Positions 1-8,636 of a DNA stretch of 64,000 nt are shown piece after piece. Position 1 is the stretch's first letter. Each line of letters begins with the position of its first letter. The DNA comes from Paraburkholderia oxyphila NBRC 105797 (lineage in GTDB: Bacteria > Pseudomonadota > Gammaproteobacteria > Burkholderiales > Burkholderiaceae). The notes beneath the pieces were generated by a model. It ran no database searches. It worked only from the letters and a program-made list of their open reading frames with translations, and was not told the DNA's origin. The translations under genes were made by a program, and so were the position numbers. The DNA is taken from the NCBI RefSeq assembly GCF_000685075.1, contig NZ_BAYD01000032.1, positions 1 to 64,000 on the forward strand, written 5' to 3'.

Positions 1-419
1 ATCAGCTTCGCATCGCCCATGCGGAAGCCGTCGCGCGAGCCCGGCAGCACGTGCGGCGCCGCGCTCATGTTCTCCTGGCCGCCGGCCACGACGATCTCCG
101 AGTCGCCCGCGATGATCGCGTTGGCCGCGAGCATCACGGCTTTCAGGCCCGAGCCGCAGACCTTGTTGATCGTCATCGCGGGCACCGCCGTGGGCAGCCC
201 CGCCTTGATCGACGCCTGACGGGCGACGTTCTGGCCCGAACCCGCGGTCAGCACCTGCCCCATGATCACGTCGCTCACCTGCTCGGGTTTCACGCCCGCA
301 CGCTCCAGCGCGGCCTTGATGACCAGCGCGCCCAGATCGGGCGCCGCAATCTTCGCAAGCGTTCCGCCGAATTTGCCGACCGCGGTACGCGCAGCCGAAA
401 CGATCACGATATCTGTCAT
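1..419 (-). CDS. phaA: Acetyl-CoA acetyltransferase (beta-ketothiolase), 3' part cut by window edge
   Basis: Condenses two acetyl-CoA to acetoacetyl-CoA, the first step of polyhydroxybutyrate synthesis. Only the N-terminal 139 residues are visible; the gene runs off the left edge. It begins MTDIVIVSAARTAVGKFGG, typical of thiolases, and carries the acyl-accepting cysteine at about residue 88 in NKVCGSGLKA. The ATG at 419 follows a good ribosome binding site (CGGAGGAACTGAA). phaC lies 118 bp upstream on the same strand, the usual phaC-phaA order, so co-transcription is likely. A generic fatty-acid thiolase is possible from the protein alone, but the phaC neighbour favours PhaA. Confidence 0.93.
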   Translation of the reverse strand, partial: MTDIVIVSAARTAVGKFGGTLAKIAAPDLGALVIKAALERAGVKPEQVSDVIMGQVLTAGSGQNVARQASIKAGLPTAVPAMTINKVCGSGLKAVMLAANAIIAGDSEIVVAGGQENMSAAPHVLPGSRDGFRMGDAKL

Positions 420-537
420 TTTCAGTTCCTCCGGGCAGCGGGAAGTTGCAAGACTCCCCTTCCCGTCACGTTAAAAACCCTACACCCCGCATCGCCGCCC
501 AATCCGCGGCGTGCGCTTCAACCCGATTCGACCCGCT

Positions 538-2475
538 TCAGTCGCGCTGCTGCACGTAGCGCCCAGGTGCGGGTTCGATCTCGGGAAACTCCGCCGAGCC
601 CGCCTGCGCGCGCGGCTTCACCTTCTTGCCGCCGAACTGGTCGAGCCACTCGGCCCAGGTCGGCCACCAGCTGCCCGGCTTTTCCGCAGCCTCTGCGAAC
701 CAGTCGTCGGCCTCCTCGGGCAGATGCTTCGCATCGGCTTCGACACTCCAGTAGCTGCGCTTGTTCTTCGAAGCCGGATTGATCACGCCGGCGATATGCC
801 CCGACGCGCCCAGCACGAACTTCAGCGGGCCCGAGAGCAGCGGCACCGAGGCATAGGCAGTGCGCCACGGCACGATATGGTCCTCGCGCGAGCCGTAGAT
901 GAAGGTCGGCACGTCGATGCGCGAGAGGTCGACTTCCTCGCCGCACACGGTGAGCGCGCCCGGCTCGCGCAGCTTGTTCTCGAGATAGGTATTGCGCAGG
1001 TACCACGCATACATCGGGCCCGGCAGGCTCGTCGAGTCGCTGTTCCAGTAAAGCAGATCGAACGCCGCGGGCGTGCGGCCCTTGAGATAATTGTCGACGA
1101 CGTAGTTCCAGACCAGATCGTTCGGGCGCAGGAACGAAAACGTGTTCGCGAACTCGACGCCGCGCATCAAGCCCGGCGTCCCGCCGTTCTTGCCGCCGAT
1201 GGTCTGCTCGCGCATCTGCACGTGCGCCTCGTCGACGAACACGTCGAGCACGCCCGTGTCGGAGAAGTCGAGCATGGCCGTGAGCAGTGTCATCGACGAA
1301 GCGGGATGCTCGCCGCGCGCGGCCGCGACGGCCAGTGCCGTAGCGAGCAGCGTGCCGCCCACGCAGAAGCCGAGCGTGTTGATCTGCTCGCGCTCGCTGA
1401 TGCTGCGCACCGTCTCGATGGCGGTCAGCACGCCTTCCTCGACGTAGTCGTCCCAGCCCTTATGGGCAATCGACGCGTCGCCGTTGTGCCAGGAAACGAG
1501 GAACACCTGCTGCCCTTGCTCCAGCGCGTACGCGACAAGCGAATTCTCGGGCTGCAGGTCGAGGATGTAGTACTTGTTGATGCACGGCGGCACGATCAGC
1601 AGCGGCCGTTCGCGCACGGTTGCCGTGGTCGGCTTGTACTGGATGAGCTGGAACAGCGCGTTCTCGAACACCACCGAGCCTTCGGTGGTCGCGAGGTTGT
1701 GGCCCACCACGAAGCGCGACTCGTCAGTTTGCGAGATCTTGCCGCGCGACATGTCGCCGAGCAGATTCATCACGCCCTGGCGCAGGCTCTCGCCATGGCT
1801 CTCGAGCAACGCGTGCTGGGCCTCGGGATTGAGGGCGAGGAAATTGCTCGGGGACGCGGCCGCCGTCCATTGCTGGACCGCAAAGCGGATGCGCTCGCGC
1901 GTTTTTGCATCGGTCTCGATGGCGTCGACCATTTCGTGCAGATAACGCGCGTTGAGCAGATACCACGCCGCCGTGAACGCATAGGCCGGCGTCGCCTTCC
2001 ATGCGTCCGCGCTGAAGCGGCGGTCCTTGAGCTCGGGTGCCTTGGGCGAAGCGGCGGACGCCTCGCGCAACAGGTCGAGTGCCTCGCGCGAATAGTCGGC
2101 CTGCAGGTGCTGCAACCGCGAAGGCTCGATCGATGCCGCTGGAAGCTTGAACGCCTCCAGCGCGCCGAAAGCCGAGCTCATCGCGGCAGGATTCATCGCC
2201 GCATTGAACGCCGCCTGAGCGGGATTGGCCGCAGCATTGGCGGCACCGTTTGCCGCGCCGGGCCAGAACGCGCCGGGTTGCCCCGCCGCCTGGCCCCAAT
2301 GTTGCACGCCCGATTGCTGCGCAGCATTCATGGCGTTGCGCCATGCCTGTGTCCACGCATCGAGCATCTGTTGCATGCCAGCGGCGTCCGGTGTGAATTT
2401 CGGAATGAAAGACTGTGCACCGCCGGTTGAAGCGCCCGCGCCCGGGGTTGTCGAGGAACGTTGAGATGCCGTCAT
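538..2475 (-). CDS. phaC: Class I poly(3-hydroxyalkanoate) synthase
   Basis: Polymerises (R)-3-hydroxyacyl-CoA into polyester at the granule surface. The protein is about 645 residues, somewhat longer than the usual 590-620 of class I enzymes; the extra length is an Ala/Gly/Gln-rich N-terminus. The lipase-like box GFCVGGT places the catalytic cysteine near residue 371. The acid (GSREDHIVPW) and histidine (LGASGHIAGV) follow in order. I chose the ATG at 2475 (MTASQRSST). The frame stays open to an ATG near 2607, but the added segment is not family-like, so the start is moderately uncertain. phaA follows on the same strand. Confidence 0.95.
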   Translation of the reverse strand: MTASQRSSTTPGAGASTGGAQSFIPKFTPDAAGMQQMLDAWTQAWRNAMNAAQQSGVQHWGQAAGQPGAFWPGAANGAANAAANPAQAAFNAAMNPAAMSSAFGALEAFKLPAASIEPSRLQHLQADYSREALDLLREASAASPKAPELKDRRFSADAWKATPAYAFTAAWYLLNARYLHEMVDAIETDAKTRERIRFAVQQWTAAASPSNFLALNPEAQHALLESHGESLRQGVMNLLGDMSRGKISQTDESRFVVGHNLATTEGSVVFENALFQLIQYKPTTATVRERPLLIVPPCINKYYILDLQPENSLVAYALEQGQQVFLVSWHNGDASIAHKGWDDYVEEGVLTAIETVRSISEREQINTLGFCVGGTLLATALAVAAARGEHPASSMTLLTAMLDFSDTGVLDVFVDEAHVQMREQTIGGKNGGTPGLMRGVEFANTFSFLRPNDLVWNYVVDNYLKGRTPAAFDLLYWNSDSTSLPGPMYAWYLRNTYLENKLREPGALTVCGEEVDLSRIDVPTFIYGSREDHIVPWRTAYASVPLLSGPLKFVLGASGHIAGVINPASKNKRSYWSVEADAKHLPEEADDWFAEAAEKPGSWWPTWAEWLDQFGGKKVKPRAQAGSAEFPEIEPAPGRYVQQRD

Positions 2476-2892
2476 GCCTGCTTTTGACCGATGTGTCCCG
2501 AAGGACTGGTTGAGAGGCAGGTGGTCCGCGCGCGGCGCACTGCTACTGGCGTGTGCCTTGTCGCGTCCTGTCCCGTGGGTGAGGGACATTCTTGCTCCCC
2601 ACGGCAAAGCATGTCAATGCTTGTGCCCGATTTTGCCGCACTGCGATATTTTTTTCATTATCGTTTTCCCGATGTAAGCCAACCTTAAATTGGTCGACAC
2701 AATGTGCGGCGCATGACAGCTTGCGAAAAAGCGCCATGGCCGCAAGTGCTTGCAGTGCAATGCACAAATCGCCGATTCGATTCGCATGGCACGAAACGCC
2801 GCGCCTTGCGCCGACGCTGCAGCGCAGCAAAAAACAGCGCATCCAGCCTTGAAATCAGGGTTTGCAGTGCCGAAACGGCGCGAGCCGACGAC
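2476..2892. other. Intergenic region between phaC and pgeF
   Basis: About 417 bp without a convincing gene. It must carry the phaC promoter on the minus strand. A lower-GC patch around 2650-2705, with runs of T and A, is the most promoter-like part, but I see no clear -35/-10 pair. Short open frames here have no family-like sequence. Confidence 0.5.
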
Positions 2893-3774
2893 TCAGGGCG
2901 CGAGCCAGATCAGCGCGGCCATGCGCCCCGTCACGCGCTCGCGGCGATACGAGTAGAAGCGCTCGCGATCCGTGAACGTGCACAGTCCCCCGCCGCTCAC
3001 ATGCGCCACGCCAATTTCGGCGAGACGCAGGCGCGCAAGCTGGCCGAGGTCGGCGAGATATTTGCCCGGCGCTTCGGGGCGCGGCACGAACGCGGCAGCC
3101 GTGTCGGCGCGCCGCGCGTCGCGTTGCGCGCCGCCGGCTAGCTGCGCGTGATCCATGAACGCCTCTCGCACGTCCTCACCCACTTCGAAGGCCTGCGGGC
3201 CAATCGCCGGTCCGAGGTACGCGTGCAGCTCGCTCGCGGCGCAGCCCGCGAGTTCGGCCACGCGCTGCGCGGTTTTCTCGATGACACCGGCAGCGAGGCC
3301 GCGCCATCCCGCGTGCGCGGCGCCAACCGCCCGGCCGGCGCTGTCGCAGAGCAGCACGGGCATGCAGTCGGCGACCATCACCGTGCAGGCGATGCCGGGC
3401 TGGTCCGTCACGCTCGCGTCGGCTTCGAGCAGCGTGCCTGCGCGTGCGGCCTCGAGCGCGGCGGCAGCGTCCACCACCACCGGCCCGTGGACCTGCTTCA
3501 GCCACGCAGCGGGCACGCCCGCGTAGGCGAGCAAGCGCGCGCGATTGGCCTCGACATGCTCGAGATCGTCGCCGGACGAACGGCCGAGGTTCAGGCCACA
3601 CGGCAGCTCCACGCCGCCGTCTTGCGCCGGGTGCGCCGCATCCGTCTGCCAGCGGCCGAATGGCGGCGCGCTCACGCCGCCGTTGCGCGTCGTCATGATT
3701 GCGCGCACGCGCGGCGACACATTCCAGTCCGGGTGCAGCAAATCGGCGGAGGTCAGTTCGGGGCAGGTCGTCAT
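2893..3774 (-). CDS. pgeF: Peptidoglycan editing factor PgeF (YfiH/DUF152 family)
   Basis: 293 residues of the YfiH/laccase-domain family. Members are zinc enzymes acting on purine nucleosides, and in E. coli the protein also keeps peptidoglycan stem composition correct. Family motifs are plain: KQVHG near residue 95, VADCMPVLLCDS, the AAHAGWRGLAAGV zinc and active-site segment, and LGPAIGPQAFEVG. Its ATG overlaps the rluD stop by four bases (ATGA, 3771-3774), so translation is probably coupled. The rluD-pgeF pairing is common in proteobacteria. Older annotations call this family polyphenol oxidase. Confidence 0.92.
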   Translation of the reverse strand: MTTCPELTSADLLHPDWNVSPRVRAIMTTRNGGVSAPPFGRWQTDAAHPAQDGGVELPCGLNLGRSSGDDLEHVEANRARLLAYAGVPAAWLKQVHGPVVVDAAAALEAARAGTLLEADASVTDQPGIACTVMVADCMPVLLCDSAGRAVGAAHAGWRGLAAGVIEKTAQRVAELAGCAASELHAYLGPAIGPQAFEVGEDVREAFMDHAQLAGGAQRDARRADTAAAFVPRPEAPGKYLADLGQLARLRLAEIGVAHVSGGGLCTFTDRERFYSYRRERVTGRMAALIWLAP

Positions 3775-5045
3775 GCGTGCGGGTCCTCTTCGCCTTCGCC
3801 TTCGCCTTCGCCTTCGTCTTCGTCGTAGTCGTCTTCGTCGCTGCCGATGACGTAGCCCTCGTCCGTGTACGCGCTATCGAAGACCTCGTCGTCGAAGCCG
3901 TACTCATCCTCTTCTTCGCGGCCGAAGCCGAGCGCGGCGATGAGCGCGTCCATGTCATTGGGAACCTCGGCGCGCCACTGCATCGCACGGCCCGTGACCG
4001 GATGGATCAAGCCGAGGCGCCAGGCATGCAGCGCCTGACGCGAGAAACCGTCGGGCAGCGCCGCGACCGAGCGCTTGCCGCGCGCGTGCCCATAGACGGG
4101 GTCGCCGAGCAGCGGATGGCCGATGGCCGCGCAATGGACGCGGATCTGGTGCGTGCGCCCCGTCTCCAGGTCGCAATGGATCGCGCTCACGGGCTGGTTA
4201 TGCCAAAGGGTCTTGTCGACGCGCCGGAAATGGGTGCGCGCGGGCTTGCCCGAGGCGCCCGCCACGACCGCCATGCGCGTGCGCTCACGCGGGTCGCGGC
4301 CGATGGGCGCGTCGATCGTGCCGTCATCGGGCATGTTGCCCCAGACGAGCGCGAGATAGCGGCGCTTCACCGTGCGCGCCTGCAACTGCCGCACGAGGTC
4401 GGTTTGCGCCTCGAGCGTGCGCGCGACCACCATCAGCCCGGAGGTCTCCTTGTCGAGCCGGTGCACGATGCCCGCGCGCGGCAAGCCCGCCGCCGCCTCG
4501 CCGTAGCGATGCAGCAGGCCGTTCAGGATCGTGCCGCTCCAGTTGCCGGCGGCCGGATGCACGACTAGCCCGGCGGGCTTGTTGATGACGACGATGGCGT
4601 CGTCTTCGTAGATGACGTCGAGCGGCACCGGTTCGGGTGTGAACGCAAGCTGCTCGGGCAGCAGGTCGGGCACGAGCTCGATCACGGCGCCGAGCGGCAC
4701 CGGCTGGCGCACCTTGGCGGGCTTGCCGTCGACATGCACACGCTGCGCCTCGATCCAGCCTTGCAGGCGGTTACGCGAAAATTCGGGAAAGACTTTGGCG
4801 AGCACCTTGTCGAGGCGCTCGCCGGCCAGCTCGTCGGGCACCTCGGCACGACGGGCTTCCTGCTCTTGCTGGGCGCGGCGCGTGCGCGGCGCACTGCCCG
4901 GCGCAGCGGCGCTCGCCTCGCCAATGAGGTCGTCATCGAGCGCATCACCGGCGGCTGCGTCATCGGGCACTTCGCCCAGGCTATAATCGCTGATGCTGTT
5001 TTGGGCGCCGGGAGCGCCGGCCCCCGGAATAACTGAACGGGTCAT
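3771..5045 (-). CDS. rluD: 23S rRNA pseudouridine synthase RluD
   Basis: Converts uridines 1911, 1915 and 1917 of 23S rRNA to pseudouridine during large-subunit assembly. Of 424 residues, about 1-75 are an acidic, Ala-rich extension, 76-125 an S4 RNA-binding domain (ERLDKVLAKVFPEFSRNRL), then the RluA catalytic domain with HRLDKETSGL and catalytic Asp near 198. The C-terminus is a long acidic tail ending DEDEGEGEGEGEEDPHA, coded by a CTTCGC hexamer repeat. RluA/C paralogues are less likely given the S4 domain and the bamD/pgeF context. It is divergent from bamD with only 41 bp between starts. Confidence 0.93.
   Translation of the reverse strand: MTRSVIPGAGAPGAQNSISDYSLGEVPDDAAAGDALDDDLIGEASAAAPGSAPRTRRAQQEQEARRAEVPDELAGERLDKVLAKVFPEFSRNRLQGWIEAQRVHVDGKPAKVRQPVPLGAVIELVPDLLPEQLAFTPEPVPLDVIYEDDAIVVINKPAGLVVHPAAGNWSGTILNGLLHRYGEAAAGLPRAGIVHRLDKETSGLMVVARTLEAQTDLVRQLQARTVKRRYLALVWGNMPDDGTIDAPIGRDPRERTRMAVVAGASGKPARTHFRRVDKTLWHNQPVSAIHCDLETGRTHQIRVHCAAIGHPLLGDPVYGHARGKRSVAALPDGFSRQALHAWRLGLIHPVTGRAMQWRAEVPNDMDALIAALGFGREEEDEYGFDDEVFDSAYTDEGYVIGSDEDDYDEDEGEGEGEGEEDPHA
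3788..3816. repeat. Tandem CTTCGC hexamer in the 3' end of rluD
   Basis: Four perfect copies of CTTCGC plus a partial fifth. On the rluD strand they encode the Glu-Gly repeat of the acidic tail. Copy-number change by six bases would keep both rluD and the overlapping pgeF start in frame. Confidence 0.9.
4982..4987 (+). promoter_or_regulatory. Possible -10 element for bamD
   Basis: A perfect TATAAT lies about 100 bp upstream of the bamD start, inside the rluD 5' coding region. No good -35 hexamer sits 16-18 bp upstream, so this is a candidate only. Confidence 0.35.
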
Positions 5046-5086
5046 TGAGTCTGGGTCACCTGTGGACCTGTAGCTGGACTGGATAA

Positions 5087-5983
5087 ATGCGAGCCTTGAA
5101 CACGATTACGAAACTGGCCCAAGATGCAGTGGCCCGAAACGCAATGCGCGCGGCACAAGCGCTGACACTCGGCAAGATTGGCAACATTATTCGCATTGCG
5201 GCTTGCGGCGCCGCACTTGCGGCGGTTGCGGCCTGCCACGGCTTGCCGGAAAAGACCGACGAAACGGCAGCATGGAACAACAACAAATTATATACGGAGG
5301 CCCAGGACGCGCTCTCCGGCGGCGACTGGGGCAAGTGCGCGAAATACTTCGAGCAGCTCGAAGGCCGTGACCCGTTCGGCCACTTCGCCCAGCAGGCGCA
5401 GATCAACGTCGCCTACTGCAACTGGAAGGATAACGAGAACGACGCCGCCGACCAGGCGATCAACCGCTTCATCCAGCTGCACCCGGATCACCCGGACATC
5501 GCCTACGCGTATTACCTGAAGGGCATGATCCACTTCAACGACGACCTCGGTCTGTTCGGCCGCTTCTCCGGCCAGGACATGAGCGAGCGCGATCCGAAGT
5601 CGCTGCGCGAGTCGTATGACGCGTTCAAGGTCGTCGTGGACAAGTACCCGCAAAGCAAGTACGCGCCCGACGCTGCGCAGCGCATGCGCTATATCGTGAA
5701 CGCGCTCGCCTCGCACGAAGTGCACGCCGCCGACTACTACTACCGCCGCGGCGCCTATGTGGCTGCGATCAACCGTGCGCAGCTCGCGATTCAGGACTAC
5801 AAGAGCGCGCCGGCGATCGAAGACGCCCTGCACATCATGATTCTTTCGTATCAGAAGCTGAATCAGCCGCAGATGGCCGACGATACCCGCCGCGTACTCG
5901 CCGCCACCTTCCCGGACAGCCCGTACATCACGGGCCACGCACGCCCCGGCAAGGAGAGCAAGTCGTGGTGGCAGATCTGGTGA
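5087..5983 (+). CDS. bamD: Outer membrane protein assembly factor BamD (ComL)
   Basis: Essential lipoprotein of the BAM complex that inserts beta-barrel proteins into the outer membrane. The 298-residue frame has a hydrophobic segment ending in a lipobox (AAVAAC, Cys 50). TPR-like repeats follow, with family signatures such as RDPFGHFAQQAQ, YLKGMIHFNDDLG and YPQSKYAPDA. Fifty residues is long for a lipoprotein signal, so Met20 (5144) is a real alternative start and would give a 31-residue leader. rluD is divergent upstream and a strong hairpin terminator follows the stop. Confidence 0.95.
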   Translation: MRALNTITKLAQDAVARNAMRAAQALTLGKIGNIIRIAACGAALAAVAACHGLPEKTDETAAWNNNKLYTEAQDALSGGDWGKCAKYFEQLEGRDPFGHFAQQAQINVAYCNWKDNENDAADQAINRFIQLHPDHPDIAYAYYLKGMIHFNDDLGLFGRFSGQDMSERDPKSLRESYDAFKVVVDKYPQSKYAPDAAQRMRYIVNALASHEVHAADYYYRRGAYVAAINRAQLAIQDYKSAPAIEDALHIMILSYQKLNQPQMADDTRRVLAATFPDSPYITGHARPGKESKSWWQIW

Positions 5984-6005
5984 TCGCCGCTTCGGCCCGT
6001 TAAAG

Positions 6006-6041
6006 AAAAATCGCCACGGATCTCCGTGGCGATTTTTTTTT
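6006..6041. terminator. Rho-independent terminator, bamD/rlmD, bidirectional
   Basis: Near-perfect inverted repeat AAAAATCGCCACGGA / TCCGTGGCGATTTTT followed by more Ts. A-run and T-run flank the stem, so it can end transcripts from bamD (+) and rlmD (-). Confidence 0.93.
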
Positions 6042-6102
6042 TGCCGCCGTCGAGCACCAGGCGGCCGGGGAAACCGCGGCGCGCGAGGCGCGCCGCCTTC
6101 GC

Positions 6103-7584
6103 TCAGTCGCGCTCGAACAGCGCGATCGACTCGACGTGCGAGGTGTGCGGGAACATGTTGACCACACCCGCGCCCTTGAGCCGGTAGCCGGCTTCGTTCA
6201 CGAGCACGCCCGCGTCGCGGGCGAGCGTCGCCGGGCTGCACGACACATAGACGATGCGCCTGGGCAACGGACCGTCCCCGCTCTTCGCGATCTCGGCCAG
6301 CGCCTGCGACACCGCGAGCGCGCCTTCGCGCGGCGGATCGACGAGGAACTTGTCGAAGTGGCCGAGCGCGCGGATGTCGTCGGCGGTGACTTCGAACAGG
6401 TTGCGGCACGCAAACGACGTATGGCCGTCCACGCCGTTGGCGCGCGCATTCTCGAGCGCACGCGCCGTCAGCGTGTCGCTGCCCTCGATGCCCACCACCT
6501 CACGCGCGAGCCGCGCGAGCGGCAGCGTGAAGTTGCCGATGCCGCAGAACAGGTCGAGCACGCGGTCGCCCGGCTCGGGCGCGAGCAGGCGCAGCGCGCG
6601 GCCCACGAGCACGCGGTTGATCTGATGATTGACCTGGGTGAAATCCGTCGGCTTGAACGGCATGCGGATATTGAACTCGGGCAGCGTGTAGTCGAGCGCC
6701 TTGTCGAGCGGATAGAACGGGAACACCGTGTCCGGGCCCTTGGGCTGCAGCCAGAACTGCACGTTGTGCTCATCGGCAAAGGTGCGCAGCAAGTCTTCGT
6801 CGGCGGCGGTGAGCGGCTCGAGAATGCGCAGCACGAGCGCCGTCACACTCGATCCGACGGCGAGCTCGATCTGCGGCATGCGGTCGCAAATCGACAGCGC
6901 CTCGACCAGCCGGCGCAGCGGCACGAGCATGGCCGACACCTCGGGCGGCAGGACCTCGCAGCTCGTCATGTCGGCGACATAGCTGCTCTTGCGCTCGTGG
7001 AAGCCCACCAGCACGCCGCCCTTCTTCGGCACATTGCGCACGGTCAGACGCGCGCGATAGCGATAGCCCCACGACGGGCCATGGATAGGCCGGAACATCG
7101 TTTCCGCACGCACCTTCGAGAGATGCATGAGATTGTCTTCGAGCACGCGCTGCTTGACGGCGATCTGGGCACGCACGTCCAGATGCTGCATCGAGCAGCC
7201 GCCACAGGTGCCGAAAAACGCGCACTGCGGCCGCGTGCGGATTGCGCTCTCGCGCAGCACGTTCACGACCTGGGCCTGCTCGAAGCTCGGCTTCTTGCGG
7301 TAGCTCAAATAAGTGACGCGCTCGCCTGGCAGTGCGCCCTCGACGAAGATCACTTTGCCGGGCTCGCCCGTTTCGGTGACGGTGCGGCCGACGCCCCGCG
7401 CCTCCATGTCGAGGGACTCGATTTCCAGAATCGGGGCATGAGCAACCGAGGCTTCCACGGCGGCGCGCTTCTCGGCGCGGCGCTCGCGCTTGCTGAGCTT
7501 CTTCGCGGGCGCGGGCGTGGGCGCAGCGGCGGCGGATGCGGCGTGGGCGGTTTCGGTTTGAGGGTCGGGGGCAGCTTGGGACAC
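6103..7584 (-). CDS. rlmD: 23S rRNA (uracil-1939-C5)-methyltransferase RlmD
   Basis: SAM-dependent methylation of U1939 in 23S rRNA. The 493-residue protein has an Ala/Lys-rich N-terminal tail of about 50 residues, then a TRAM-type RNA-binding domain. Next come iron-sulfur cysteines (RPQCAFFGTCGGCSMQH plus a later SCEVLP) and the methyltransferase fold with DLFCGIGNF. The nucleophile is Cys449 in VYVSCSPATLARD. The cluster cysteines separate this family from RlmCD-type enzymes that lack them. RlmC is the main alternative, but size and cysteine pattern fit RlmD. Confidence 0.9.
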   Translation of the reverse strand: MSQAAPDPQTETAHAASAAAAPTPAPAKKLSKRERRAEKRAAVEASVAHAPILEIESLDMEARGVGRTVTETGEPGKVIFVEGALPGERVTYLSYRKKPSFEQAQVVNVLRESAIRTRPQCAFFGTCGGCSMQHLDVRAQIAVKQRVLEDNLMHLSKVRAETMFRPIHGPSWGYRYRARLTVRNVPKKGGVLVGFHERKSSYVADMTSCEVLPPEVSAMLVPLRRLVEALSICDRMPQIELAVGSSVTALVLRILEPLTAADEDLLRTFADEHNVQFWLQPKGPDTVFPFYPLDKALDYTLPEFNIRMPFKPTDFTQVNHQINRVLVGRALRLLAPEPGDRVLDLFCGIGNFTLPLARLAREVVGIEGSDTLTARALENARANGVDGHTSFACRNLFEVTADDIRALGHFDKFLVDPPREGALAVSQALAEIAKSGDGPLPRRIVYVSCSPATLARDAGVLVNEAGYRLKGAGVVNMFPHTSHVESIALFERD

Positions 7585-7842
7585 CAGCGGGTTCCTGACA
7601 GACAGTGGGGTGAATTTTTCAGGCGAAGGCGAGATTGTAGTCGATTCGGCGTCGGCTCCCCTACGTGAGCCGTGGTGCGGGTCACCACGCAGGCGCTCGA
7701 GTGCCTCGCGATGCCGGCGAACCGAATCGGCGGAATTAGCACCCCGGCACTTTCAAACTCTTCCGATATTCGACGCGAGCCCTCGTCCGTACGATGGTTT
7801 CAGCGACGTGCCATATGAGGCCGGCGCCCGAGACCCGACATC

Positions 7843-8049
7843 ATGGACACACTCTTCTCCGCTTACGGTTTTGCGATTTCTCTCGCCATGCTTTGCGCGG
7901 CGGTTCTTTTGCTCGCCCCCTTGCTGGAAGCGCTGCCTCGCCGCGCTGCCGCACAACGCGACGCGTATCTCGTCGCCGCGGCGATGCTGGGTAGCCCTTT
8001 GCTGATGATCGGCCTCCTCTACCTTGTCGTGCGTTTTCTCTTCGATTGA
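7843..8049 (+). CDS. Small hypothetical membrane protein
   Basis: 68 residues beginning MDTLFSAYGF, with two hydrophobic stretches (about 8-28 and 45-66) separated by a short basic loop (LPRRAAAQRD), so a two-span inner-membrane protein is predicted. I do not recognise a family. The gene stands alone between rlmD (divergent) and a lipoprotein gene on the same strand 139 bp downstream. Codon use is like its neighbours, which supports a real gene. Confidence 0.6.
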   Translation: MDTLFSAYGFAISLAMLCAAVLLLAPLLEALPRRAAAQRDAYLVAAAMLGSPLLMIGLLYLVVRFLFD

Positions 8050-8188
8050 CCGGCACGCCCACACGTCATGCCGTCCGCCGTGCGTCGCGTCGCGAACGCA
8101 CCGGACGCTTTGATTTGCCTCGCACGCTGATTTGGGACGAGTCCGATAGGAAGCTTCGCGCCGAGGACGTACAGATAGCGCACCCATC

Positions 8189-8554
8189 ATGATCTTCAGA
8201 TTCGACATGAACAAACTGCTTTACGCGACGCTTGTCGCAGCCGTCCTCGGCGTCAGCGCCTGCTCGTCGCCGACGCCCGCGCCGGACGTGACGATTTCCT
8301 ACGTCACCGAGGGCATGACGCAAAACGACGTCATGAAGCGCATCGGCCCACCCGACCGCGTGCTGGGCGAAAACGGCAACGAATGCTTCCAGTATGCGCT
8401 CGGCAAATATGGCGACGTGCCCTTCGCCGTGTATTTCAGGCAGCGCGCCGTAGCAGCGACAACGCGCGCGAAATGCGACCTCGCGGTGGTGCGCGCCGCG
8501 GCCGGGCCGGCCCTGACCTATCATTCATCCGACTACGCGGTAATGCGTCGATAA
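8189..8554 (+). CDS. Small BamE/SmpA-like lipoprotein
   Basis: 121 residues from the first ATG; Met7 (8207, MNKLLYATLVAAVLGVSAC) gives a more normal lipoprotein leader and is the likelier start. The lipobox is LGVSAC. The mature part contains YVTEGMTQNDVMKRIGPP, which resembles the GMT..(Q/D)V...lGpP motif of the BamE/SmpA fold, then two cysteines (ECFQYALG and AKCDLA). Function is unknown; I infer a periplasmic-side lipoprotein of the BamE-like fold, not BamE itself. Confidence 0.65.
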   Translation: MIFRFDMNKLLYATLVAAVLGVSACSSPTPAPDVTISYVTEGMTQNDVMKRIGPPDRVLGENGNECFQYALGKYGDVPFAVYFRQRAVAATTRAKCDLAVVRAAAGPALTYHSSDYAVMRR

Positions 8555-8636
8555 CCCGCTCGCGGCCCGCACTCGCGGCGCCACTCCGGAGGCCGGCGCC
8601 ATCGCCCGCCCAATATTGCGTGAGCCGGAGCACGTC

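Noticed and set aside
511..2430. 639-codon plus-strand frame opposite phaC
   Set aside because: Antisense shadow of a well-supported phaC with all catalytic residues; composition is Arg/Ala/His-rich.
2543..2842. 99-codon minus-strand frame upstream of phaC
   Set aside because: No family similarity, covers the low-GC promoter-like patch, and overlaps the region where the phaC promoter must be.
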